Positions 1-10,000 of a stretch of 64,000 nucleotides of DNA are shown piece by piece. Below the pieces are notes generated by a model. That model was not told where the DNA came from and ran no database searches. It worked only from the letters and a program-made list of their open reading frames with translations. Each line of letters opens with the position of its first letter. Position 1 is the first letter of the stretch. The stretch is from Wyeomyia smithii (taxonomy: Eukaryota > Arthropoda > Insecta > Diptera > Culicidae): positions 21,886,530 through 21,950,529 of the forward strand of contig NC_073696.1 in the NCBI RefSeq assembly GCF_029784165.1, given 5' to 3'. The position numbers were made by a program, and so were the translations under genes.

Positions 1-38
1 CGTCTCCGGACCACGATGCGATAGAATCACCTTTTACG

Positions 39-1277
39 ATGGCAGAATTTTCAGTTGCCCTCCTGTCCTGTAACAATAACGCGCCTGGGTTAGATAGAAT
101 CAAATTCAACTTGTTGAAGAATCTACCCGACAATGCCAAGAGGCGCTTGTTGAACTTGTTCAATAAGTTCCTGGAGCAAAACATTGTACCGCAGGATTGG
201 AGGCAAGTGAAGGTGATCGCCATCCAAAAACCAGGGAAACCAGCTTCTGATCACAACTCTTATAGGCCGATTGCAATGCTATCCTGTATCCGGAAATTGA
301 TGTAGAAAATGATACTCCGTCGTTTAGACCATTGGGTCGAATCAAACGGTCTACTATCAGATACTCAATTTGGCTTCCGCCGTGCCAAAGGAACGAATGA
401 CTGTCTTGCGTTGCTTTCTACAGATATTCAGCTAGCCTATGCTCGCAAAGAACAAATGGCATCTGTGTTCTTGGACATTAAGGGGGCTTTTGATTCCGTT
501 TCTATTAACATTCTTTCGGGCAAACTTCACCGACAAGGATTTTCACCAATTTTGAACAATTTTTTGCATAATTTGTTGTCCGAAAAGCACATGCATTTTA
601 CGCATGGCGATTTGGCAACTTTTCGTATTAGCTACATGGGTCTTCCCTAGGGCTTAGCTTAAGCCCCCTTCTTTACAATTTTTATGTGAATGACATTGAC
701 GCATGTCTAGCAAATTTATGCACGATAAGACAACTTGCAGACGACAGCGTGGTCTCTGTTACAGGAGCCAAAGCTGCGGATTTGCAAGGACCATTGCAAG
801 ATACCTTGGACAATTTGTCTGCTTGGGCTTTACAGCTAGGTATCGAATTCTCTCCGGAGAAAACTGAGACAGTAGTTTTTTCTAGGAAGCGTGAGCCTGC
901 TCAGCTTCAAACACAATTAATGGGTGAAACGAATTCTCAGGTTTTGGTATCTAAATATCTTGGTGTCTGGTTCGATTCGAAAGGCACCTGGGGATGTCAC
1001 GTTCGGTATTTGATGAAAAAATGTCAACAAAGAGTGAATTTTCTCCGGACAATTACTGGATCATGGTGGGGCGCCCACCCAGGAGACCTCATAAGGCTTT
1101 ACCAATCAACGATATTGTCGGTGCTTGAGTACGGGTGTTTCTGCTTCCGCTCCGCTGCAAACACCCATTTAATCAAGCTGGAACGATTGCAGTATCGTTG
1201 TTTGCGTATTGCCTTAGGTTGCATGCATTCGACCCATACGATGAGTTTGGAAGTTTTGGCGGGCGTTCTCCCATTAA
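39..1277 (+). pseudogene. Reverse transcriptase domain of the I-like element, broken
   Basis: Three open stretches (39-302, 309-647, 686-1277) cover the RT fingers, palm and thumb. The palm aspartates are still visible in FLDIKGAFDSV (first motif) and QLADD (second motif, with L in place of the usual Y/F). The first break is an in-frame TAG at 303-305. The second is a frame change plus stop codons where the conserved PQGS-like block should be (about 645-680). The last stretch runs into the foldback element. The protein is therefore not made as one chain. Confidence 0.85.
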
Positions 1278-2584
1278 CCCGTAAAGACCCGGGACGGAAC
1301 TTTTTTTTTCAAAATGCTCGTTCTCAGCGCTGGAACGGCTGATTTGGGAAAACTTGAACTTTTATTCAAAGGGAATAGTTGCTCTAAGTTTTGGTAAAGG
1401 TGCCACCCCTCTGGACCCCTCCCCGTTTTTGTGAGACGCAAATATGTCTGTGTTTTTTTCTAATTTTTCAAACAGATTGAGCAAACACTGGTAATTTTCA
1501 TACGTATCAATTGCTCAATGTATCAAATCATGTCAGGTGGATGAAAAATGGTATGTAAGAGTGAATTTTGGAGTTTTCAAATTATTTCAGTAAAAAATCA
1601 CAAAACTACGTATTTTCATAAAAAATCAAATAAGAAAATCGTTCTTAAAAATTTGAGCTCTACATTTTTGAAGTAAGGTCTCCTGAATCAATACGCGATT
1701 AAATATTCATTTTAGCATGCAAATATTCTGAGAAAAACGAGTTCAAATTCACCAAAGTACTATTTTCATGGAAACCTGATTTTCTCAGTCTCCCACAGTT
1801 GGTTTCAACTTGGCTCTTCAATTTTCAAGCTCTATATTTCTAGAGTAACGTCTTCTGAATCCAAAGATGCTGAAAGATTTATTCTAGCATGCACAGATTT
1901 AGAGAAAAACGAGTTTGAATTCACTAAAGTGCGAGTTCTTATGAAAACTTGATTTTCTCTAAATCTGTGCATGCTAGAATAAATCTTTCAGCATCTTTGG
2001 ATTCAGAAGACGTTACTCTAAAAATATAGAGCTTGGAAATTGAAGAGCTAAGTTGAAACCTACCGTGGAAGACTGAGAAAAGTAGGTTTTCATGAAAATA
2101 CGTACTTTGGTGAATTTAAACTGGTTTTTCTCAAAATGTTTGCATGCTAAAATAAATAATTAATCCCGTACGGATTCAGGCGACCTTACCGTAAAAATGT
2201 AGAGCTTAAAATTTGAAGAACGGTGTTGTTGTTTGAATTTTTATAAAAATACGTAGTTTTGTGATTTTGTACTGAAATAATTTGAAAACTCCAAAATTCA
2301 ACTTACATACCATTTTTCATCCACATGACATGATTTGATACATGGAGCAATTGATACGTATGCAAATCACCAGTGTTTGCTCAATCTGTTTGAAAAATTA
2401 GAAAAAAACACAGACATATTTGCGTCTCACAAAAACGGGGAGGGGTCCAGAGGGGTGGCACCTTCACCAAAACTTAGAGCAACTATTCCCCTTGAATAAA
2501 AGTCTAAGTTTTCCCAAATCGGCCATTCCAGTGCTGAGAACGAGCATTTTCAAAAAAATAAGCTCCGTCCCGGGTCTTTACGGG
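1278..2584. mobile_element. Foldback / piggyBac-like MITE flanked by TTAA
   Basis: This 1,307-bp segment interrupts the RT/RNase H reading frame. It is flanked on both sides by TTAA (1274-1277 and 2585-2588). Its ends are inverted copies starting CCCGTAAAGACCCGGGACGG, and the inverted similarity continues for essentially the whole element, giving two arms of about 650 bp meeting near 1930-1940. TTAA target choice and a terminal CCC are the hallmarks of piggyBac-superfamily elements. It has no transposase, so it would be non-autonomous. Removing the element and one TTAA rejoins the host LINE frame at ...GVLPL / KDRFWDL..., which supports the boundaries. Confidence 0.85.
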
Positions 2585-2588
2585 TTAA

Positions 2589-3761
2589 AAGACCGCTTTT
2601 GGGATCTGACTACTCGTATTCTCATCAAATGTGAGGTTTTGAACCCCTTGGTAATCGAAAATTTCGATAGGCTAGTTGAACTTAAGTCTCAAACCCGTTT
2701 CATGACTGTGTATTTCAATCACATGTCTCAAAGTATAAATCCTTCCTCATACACCTCCAATCGTGTCAACTTATTAGATACTTCTGTTTCTACTGTGTTT
2801 TTCGATACATCTATGATGGAAGAAACTCGTGGAATCCCGGATCATTTACGCGTGCAGCAGATCCCTAAAATATTTTATAACAAATATAAAAACATCAACT
2901 GCGACAATGCGTTTTATACTAATGGATCACTTCTCAAATGGGTCCACTGGCTTCGGTATCTTCAATAATAATTTTACCGCCTCCTACAAGCTCGATAATC
3001 CTGCTTCTGTTTACGTCGCAGAATTGGCTGCAATTCAGTATACCTTAGGGATTATTGAAGCAATGCCCACGGACCATTACTTCATCTTTACGGACAGTCT
3101 CAGTTCTATTGAGGCTCTCCGATCGATGAAGGATGTAAGGCACTCTCCGTATTTCCTGGGGAAAATACGGGAACATCTGAGTGCTTTATCCGAAAAATCT
3201 TCTCAGATTACCTAAGTGTGGGTCCCTTCTCATTGTTCCATTCCGGGCAATGAGAAAGCGGACACTTTGGCTAAGGTGGGCGCAACAAACGGTGATATTT
3301 ATAACAGGCCAATTGTCTACAATGAATTTTTAAAATTTTCACGTCAGAGTACACTTGTCAACTGGCAGGCCTCGTGGGATAAGGGAGAACTGGGGAGGTG
3401 GCTACACAGCATCATCCCCAAGGTTTCCACCAAACCTTGGTTTCGGGGGTTGGATGTAGGACGAGATTTCATTCGCATGATGTCTCGGATTATGTCCAAC
3501 CACTACGGGCTAGATGCACATCTCTTGCGTATTGGGCTGGCGAGCAGTAATCATTGCGTTTGTGGATTGGGGTATCAAGACATTGAACACGTGGTTTGGG
3601 TGTGTGCTGAATTCTGCGGCGCCAGATCTCTACTTTTGGATACCCTCAGGGCCCGAGGAATACAGCCCTTTATGCCAGTTCGTGATATTCTCGCTCAGCG
3701 AAACTTGCCATACATGCTACATGTTTATAGCTACTTGAAGAGCATCAAGGTGCCAATTTAA
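2589..3761 (+). pseudogene. RNase H and C-terminal region of the I-like element, broken
   Basis: The frame resumes right after the TTAA duplication (KDRFWDLTTRIL) and leads into an RNase H domain. The first catalytic Asp of the usual YTDGS motif reads Asn (YTNGS, about 2919-2933). The frame shifts near 2935 and continues as GSTGFGIFNNN. The FTDS and WVPSHCSIPGNEKAD blocks remain, split by TAA at 3213-3215. A CxC...H...C-rich tail (NHCVCGLGYQDIEHVVWVC, about 3550-3606) matches the C-terminal zinc-knuckle-like region of I/Jockey-type LINEs. The stop is at 3759-3761. Confidence 0.82.
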
Positions 3762-3961
3762 CAGCGAAACAAAAAAAAACCATGTTAGTTTTAGTATTAG
3801 ATTTAGTTTCAGCTCGTAGTCGGCAGCGAGGGTAAAGAATTTGCCTTTAGATTATAAGATATTCTAGACCATAAGGCATTAGATTTAATTGGCTCCGTAA
3901 AACATTAATTTGTATTGTGCCGTGTCAAATAAATGTTGTGTGAACAAAAAAAAAAAACAAT
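3762..3961 (+). other. 3' UTR and A-rich tail of the I-like element
   Basis: After the ORF stop comes about 190 bp of UTR. It contains a block reading AATTGGCTCCGTAAAACAT and CCGTGTCAAATAAATG (poly(A) signal), and it ends in an A tract at about 3947-3958. The same terminal block recurs without coding sequence at 61868-61928, marking a second, severely 5'-truncated family member. Confidence 0.75.
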
Positions 3962-4585
3962 CGAGGCACCATTAAATCCAATCTCAATGTAACTCACTCA
4001 GTAAAGTTTTGAGTTATAAAATAAATGAGCGCGCCAGCATTTTCATACTTCCAACCTTTAAACGGTCTTTCCTTTTCCGATGTCAACCCATTACAGCACG
4101 TCTAGCATCCGCATGCAAGGATGTCTCCCTACAACTGCAATGGCGCAATTTATTTTTTGGCCACAACAGAAAATCATTCTCACTACATACCACTTTACTA
4201 GTCTGGCAGCCTCAAAGCGCGTTTGCTTGCTGAACCCGGTCGGCATGCGGAAGCTAGACATTATTGCGCGCCATGTGAAGCAAGATCTGAATAAATCATA
4301 CAGTGAGAATCCATTTCTTTCTATACTTCCATCGATTTGCTCAGTTTGCTAGACGTGATACCAATGCCAAACAGTTGTTGGCCATTGTATCGAAAGTAGT
4401 TTCAACAGCTCAAAGTTGAGTCGAATTCAGTATTACTATTAGTTTGTGTGGAAAGTAAGAAATTTGACTCAGCTAAACATTAAAAATAAATGACCAAGAG
4501 AAGTGGATGAAGATTGGCAGAGTTGACAGTTTGCAATGACTCTAAAGTGCATCCATTCGAAAGACACAACTGGCAGCTCTCATGA
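3962..4585. other. Non-coding stretch, no recognised feature
   Basis: AT-rich sequence following the LINE tail. Short open frames here have no recognisable motif. I see no gene, RNA or repeat. Confidence 0.5.
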
Positions 4586-4924
4586 CGCCACATCAATGCA
4601 AACCGATATGTAATTTCATTCACAGAATGGGCATACTTTGCAGGCGATAAAGTCACGATGTTCGCCAGTGATGGATTCACTAGGAAAGGCAGAAAACCAC
4701 ATCAAAGAGATTTGTATATGAACGTTAGATACTTCCGTAGGCCAAATGAGAATCAATTTGCGATACATCATCCTGTTGTGTCTGCTGGTGGAAATGATAT
4801 CAACCGAATGATAATTGCATTTTTCCCTGATGCAACATATCGCATGTCGTTCAAAAAAGTACATCTTTTCGAAGAAAGACTAAATGTTGGTTTGTCACAA
4901 ATAAATCCGATGCACTCAGCATAA
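4586..4924 (+). pseudogene. Orphan ORF fragment, weak BAH-domain-like resemblance
   Basis: An open frame of 112 codons (first ATG at 4658, 88 aa from there) contains WAYFAGDKVTMFASD, then a YMNVRYFRRPNEN block, then FFPDATYRMSFKKVHLF. The order basic-aromatic RYFRRPNE followed by a F...YR...V segment is reminiscent of BAH modules of polybromo-type chromatin proteins (RPxET followed by EVFR). That resemblance is by eye and weak. There is no upstream splice acceptor or downstream exon I can support, so it is most likely a relic or a retroposed exon. It could also be chance. Confidence 0.25.
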
Positions 4925-5269
4925 TTACATGCAAGCTAAGCTCGACCACTTAATACCTGTACGAATAATGGACCCGCCTATCGATCAGAATGCAAACTAT
5001 CATCAATTATTTAATTGCAGGCCAATATTTGTCCTGTCGTTCTACATGCCTGCCTATGACAGGCTTCCGGCAGGTGTCATCTAGCAGAGCCCAGTTCATC
5101 TACTTTACATACACTGTTATTTTTAGCATGTATGACAGTAATTATGTTTTTACTTTGACACGCCATTTGAAAGCTGTATTAAATTAAACTGGATCGAATT
5201 AAATTCAAAAAATCAAGAGCTATACCATATTCGATAATTCAGAGTGTAATTCAACGGAAAGGATTACTA

Positions 5270-5680
5270 ACATTTCTCTGCTAGGCAGAAGGCAATGAAA
5301 CGTAATCTTCCGTTACCCGCATCCTGAAGGAGGATGTATTTCCGATTAGACGGAAGTGGTATCCCATCATTTTCGCCCCTTTCCATCACACTCTCGAACG
5401 ACGATGAAATAAACCTCTTGGCGTAAGTTTATGGGCTTTCACCTTTCAAGCGAAATGATTTATTGCGCAGCATAAGCTTAACACACTCTGGCAGGGGGCC
5501 TATCAAGTAGAAGACGTCCGGGAGCTTGTCTCGTAACGCAATCGGGAACTTAATCCAAAGATAAATATTGCTCCAGAAAATTAGTCTTCACTAGCAACAC
5601 CGGGCCCGGATGGTAGAATATCTGCATTACCCATCTGGAACGATCTACCGGTGCTTTCGTCAGAACAGTAGCAGCCAGCA
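5270..5680 (+). pseudogene. R1-like reverse transcriptase remnant (N-terminal part)
   Basis: Frame-broken similarity to the stretch leading into the RT of R1-type LINEs. A VEDVRELVS-like piece lies at about 5506-5530. An ATPGPDGRISALP piece at about 5597-5635 corresponds to the APGPDGIPN motif. No long ORF survives. Assignment rests on these two motifs only. Confidence 0.4.
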
Positions 5681-5689
5681 AAAGTTCTA

Positions 5690-6892
5690 TTGATTTATTT
5701 AATTACCATAATGAAATAGACTGTTCGCAGAGTACTGTTTGTATGTTTGATTGCACAAATAGAGCTCCCGGAAAGTGCATCGAATTCCGCTTTCTCGGTT
5801 GGAGTCTTATCTGACAGTATACATAATTTAATCGCAGAAAACCGATATCGTCACTTCATGTGAGTATTCTTTAAGTTATACATAAATATAATAAGAGAAG
5901 TTATCAGAAAATGTCTAATTTTGGTCAATTATGATGAGTTTCAAAAAATCGTTAGAGAGGGTAAAAACATAAGCATATAAAACTGTACGAATCCGGTTTA
6001 TATAATATTCTAATCCTGAACTAGAACTGGTTTCCTATTAAATTAGCATCAGATTACGAGAAGGCACTCTAACTAACTAGCATAGATTAGCGAGATAGTA
6101 AAAAAACTTGTTTGGTAACATCGCTCCGGTGTTCGATATCCACTCGCAACACCGCGTTATCCTAATGTTGAACTCAATATCCATGCTTAACAAAAAAGCA
6201 AAGCAGCCATCCATCTCGACAAAGCACTGATTTTCAATATCCACGTTTGTTATGACTCGCCAAGATTCGAGTAGAATTATAACAGCTCAGCCACGTTTTT
6301 TGCTATTCAACAAAGCAAAACAATATTAAGCTAACATAGAACAACATTTGATGGGGTTGATGTGCGAATTGAGAAAACAAAACAAATAATTTGACAAGTT
6401 TGTTTTCAGGCCAACTCCTTTAGAAGAAGCACAAAAGCAGAAAATCTAAAAAGTGGCTCATTTGTTGCGCTCAACCAGTATTAAATTTTGTCATTTCGAA
6501 ATGTGAACCCTACGTTTGGAACTGATAACTAAAACCGTGTTGGAAGACTCGCAAAATGCCAAACCTAATGATGATTGTGTTGCAGTTTGTTCTTTGAACT
6601 TGTTCTCGTGTTGTTCCACTTTGTAATTCCGTTGAAGCGATTATACGGCAGTAAGTTATGACGAGCTTTTATGGAGCGTAGTTTATGTTAATGGTTCTGA
6701 GAATAGTAGAAAATCATTTTCACGGTTTATTAAACGTTGTTTGTGTTTCTATCTTTCGTAATTAGTCATAGTCGTGTACTGATCTATTGTTGTTTTGCTG
6801 AATTTAGATTTTTCATCAGACATCGAATATCGAATTACACAGTAGGCTGGAATTCTTTCAACAAACCGATAAGCTGCAGAAAAGAAAAACAA
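5690..6892. other. Non-coding region downstream of the aminopeptidase gene
   Basis: AT-rich DNA with no recognisable ORF, RNA or repeat. It was searched on the minus strand for a terminal aminopeptidase exon (tryptophan-containing C-terminal helix, GPI-type hydrophobic tail); none was found. Confidence 0.4.
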
Positions 6893-6931
6893 TTACATAA
6901 CATTATGATAGAAAATATAGCTCAATGTTAC

Positions 6932-7010
6932 CGTTGCGAAATTGTCTATGGAGCCCAGCCTTGATTGAATATCCGCTAAAATCGCAACAAATCCCGACTC
7001 TCCTCCATAG
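6932..7010 (-). CDS. Aminopeptidase N exon 5 (short), end uncertain
   Basis: Acceptor TTTAATTTAG/C after a 57-bp intron. It reads IYGGESGFVAILADIQ and onward, matching the YGGxxGF block of aminopeptidase C-termini. The only donor-like site is ACG/GTAACA, which is poor at position +5. Without splicing there, the frame reads 12 more codons to a TAA ending at 6893, giving 886 residues. Homologues usually carry 40-50 more residues, so either a last exon was missed or this protein ends early. Confidence 0.7.
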
Positions 7011-10000
7011 CTAAATTAAATAAAACCATACAAGTTAAAGTTCTCCAATAGGAAAGAAATCACTTACATTTCCAAAACGGCGACCGAATTAACATTCAAC
7101 CACTTGGAGAACGTTTCGTAGCCAAAGTTATTTCTAGAGTAGACAGACCGGAAAATCGTCACCCAGTCCCCGATTTCATCAGGCCCAAGCAGTGTTGTGG
7201 ACAAATAGTTCGTCAGCAATTCCTCGTTTTCATTGCACCCCAGCGCGGAGAGATAAACAGACCTTTCGGTCGCGTCACCAGAAGCCCGGTAAGCGTCGAA
7301 AACGGCTGCAAACTCTTCCTGGCTAGCTTCCATCAGTCCACCACAATAGATGCTATGCTTGATGTAGGAAGCAAGCGGTCTAGTGTTGTCCAAATCCTGC
7401 TGCATCAGCTGACGGGCACCGGCCCGGCAAATGGCTGACCCCATGCGGCAGTACCATTCCAGTGCCATTGCTCTCAGCCGTTGGTACTCGTGTGGCTCGT
7501 CCTGGTTTTCAGCGAAGCCGACCCACCGGAATACTTTCTCGGCTAAGTAGCTCAAGAAGCTCTGAAATTAATGATTGGTGATTGGATTGAATCAATAAAT
7601 GAACCATTCTCAAACTTATTTTAAACCATCAGTTTGATGTTTTTTGAATCAAAGCAAGCATTGCGCGCGTGATAGTTTGCGCTGTCAAATACTCTGCAGA
7701 GAAAATCTTTCTAGAATTGTTAGGAATAAAATAAAGAAATCGAATTGTTCAATAAATATTAGATAGTAAAAGCGAGTTCCTATAAGATAAGACATGTAGA
7801 AAGTGCAGTGACTGTGTTATGAGTTTCCATTTAATTTGTTCAGTGAATAGCCGAATAATTTGAGTGAGTGTCGTGTTGTAATTCTCTTTTTATGTGAAAA
7901 TGTTAGAAAAAAAACGCAATTAGTATACTGCCTACAATTGCATATCAGTCCCATCTAGAAAATCATCGAGTTTAGAAAACAGCGTTTGAAGATATTTTTC
8001 TTGTTTTGGGTATTTCAGCTGTTTGGGGTGGGTTATTCTATTTTTACGACATAATGTAATGAAACAGACCCCAATCATAACTTCTTCATTGAAGAATTAC
8101 CTTTTTCGTGAAAATTTGAATCAAAAATAAGGGAGAGACTGATATGCGAATATTTTGGCCATCGAGTAGCAAAATAATCGCATACCAGTCTCACTTTCAA
8201 CCGCTCGGTGTAGTAGTTATATTTTTCTCGAGTATTTTGAATATGGGCATACGTTCATGGTCGCAGACAGATTCTAAATATGCTGCATGGAGAATGACGG
8301 AGACGTCCACCCATTACTTTCCCCGACTTTAAGGTCGTCGTTGGAAAAGCAAAACATAAGGTTGAAGTCTTGGGTATGCTACTGAATAATTTCCAGCTCG
8401 AAAAGATCCTCGACACGATCGGGAATCGAACCCGATATCACAACCGTGTGGGAGGGCTAGCTGACCGACATCGCTAACCACAGAGCCACGAGGACCACAA
8501 TTTGAATTACGTGCGATACGTATTATTCCGCATTAGCCCGTGCATTTAGCATATTGGAAAAGTAGTACATATTGAGAAAGGGAAGTTTCCAATTTCATTA
8601 CAACAGTGACTTGACGGAGGACGACGGCGATGAAAAGACGTACAAGCTGTTTTTCGCAAAGCAGCTAAAACGATTTCTTCTGTGTTCTGACAATTTCAAC
8701 TTGAATGATCATTTGAAGTGAGCAGATCATCCACAGGAAATTAACCCCTTACAGAAAGCATCATTGTTCAAGGCTATCATGCTTCTGATTGACAAAATCA
8801 ATAACCTTTCGGGAACGAACTTTCAGAAAAAGTCGCAGTTCCAGTGTCTACTTAAAATTAACTTTTGTGTGGAATTTATTTGGAACAACCTTGCATTTAT
8901 TAATTATTTGATGAATTTTTATCAGTAAAAAGCCTGAAAAACAGCACAAAATATTTGTTATATAGATTGAAGTAAAAAATATGACCATACTTAGGAAAAA
9001 CATTTGGTGGGAGTGATATGCGATTATTTTTAAGATGGGACAATTTGACCTCACATTTTTTTCTAACTTTTTCAAACAAAACATACTTTTTTGTTTCCTC
9101 AATCGATAGTAGATCAAGAAATAGATGGAATCTGATATTTAACTCAAAAACGATGGAAATCCATATAGGACTGGCTTGCGATTATAGGCAGTATAGGTAG
9201 TTGATATTTTTCAACTAGAAGCTGTTTTCAAACCTTTCGCAACATAAAAGAATATCGCACGCTAGCCGGTAGGACTGATGCGGTCTCGATCAACTCGATT
9301 ATTAGTTGAGAGAATTCGTTATCGATATTGTTTTTGGCACATTTTGCATGTGTAGGATAAGTACAACGCCCCAGTGCTAAGTCGAGAAAATTTCCAGCTC
9401 TAAAAGATTCCCGACCTGATCGGGAATCGAACCCGACATCACAACCGTGTGGGAGAGCTAGCCGACCGACATCGCTAACCACAGAGCCACGTGGACCACG
9501 TATCTTTCGCAACATATGATTATTAATTTTAAATGTTTCGATAGAGAATGATTATTGTTTTGGTCGAGAAGTGAGCATTTTAGTCAAGAACGAAGAGCAT
9601 TTAAAATCGATAAAATGCTTCTCATCCTGCGTTTGAAGTCCTTTTTTCAATTAATTTGGAATTTCACACGTTTTATGCGGTAAAAAAAAACTAAATAAAT
9701 TCTTAAATCTGTTTTTTGTTTTCGCATGAACCAAAGTTGAAAACAAATTTAAAAAGCATTAATGAAAAAAAACAAAGACACAAGTTGTTATTTCGGTTAG
9801 GAATCAGAGAAAAGGAATAAAACAATACTCTGTAAACAATATTTCAATTTTTGTGAAAATTTCAAAACAAAAAAAATTAACAAAATAAGCATATATTTGA
9901 ACAAAATAAATTTTTGGGATTTTACGCTCTTTCTTGGATTGGATTAGGATTGGATATGGGTTGGAATTATACTGGAATTGTATTTGGATTGGATTGGATT

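Larger units (their letters stand above)
1..3961 (+). mobile_element. Decayed I-clade-like non-LTR retrotransposon (RT + RNase H), 5' end outside window
   Basis: The segment encodes, in order, reverse transcriptase (about 40-1275), a linker and RNase H (about 2600-3300), and a C-terminal zinc-knuckle-like tail (to 3761). A 3' UTR with AATAAA near 3929 and an A-rich tail follow. RT motifs visible are APGLD near residue 15 of the first open stretch, the YRPI block, FLDIKGAFDSV and QLADD. RNase H is recognised from YTNGS, FTDSLSSIEAL and WVPSHCSIPGNEKAD. The copy is dead: a stop follows RKLM at 303-305, there is a stop/frameshift at about 648-680, a foldback element is inserted at 1274, there is a frameshift near 2935, and a stop at 3213-3215. 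RT plus RNase H in this layout is typical of the I group (I, Loner, MosquI-type); the exact clade is inference. Confidence 0.88.
7926..9193. mobile_element. TA-flanked TIR element remnant inside intron 3
   Basis: The ends are inverted: TACTGCCTACAATTGCATAT at 7926 and its near complement ending GGCAGTA at 9193. Each is followed by TA, suggesting a Tc1/mariner-type target. No transposase ORF is present. An internal hairpin (8123-8197) repeats the terminal GACTGATATGCGAATATTTT module. A partial SINE (about 8350-8505) is nested inside. Confidence 0.45.

Noticed and set aside
8395..9500. Genuine tRNA genes
   Set aside because: The A and B boxes sit in SINE heads that cannot fold into full cloverleaves with an aminoacyl stem, and the copies have LINE-type target duplications and bodies.
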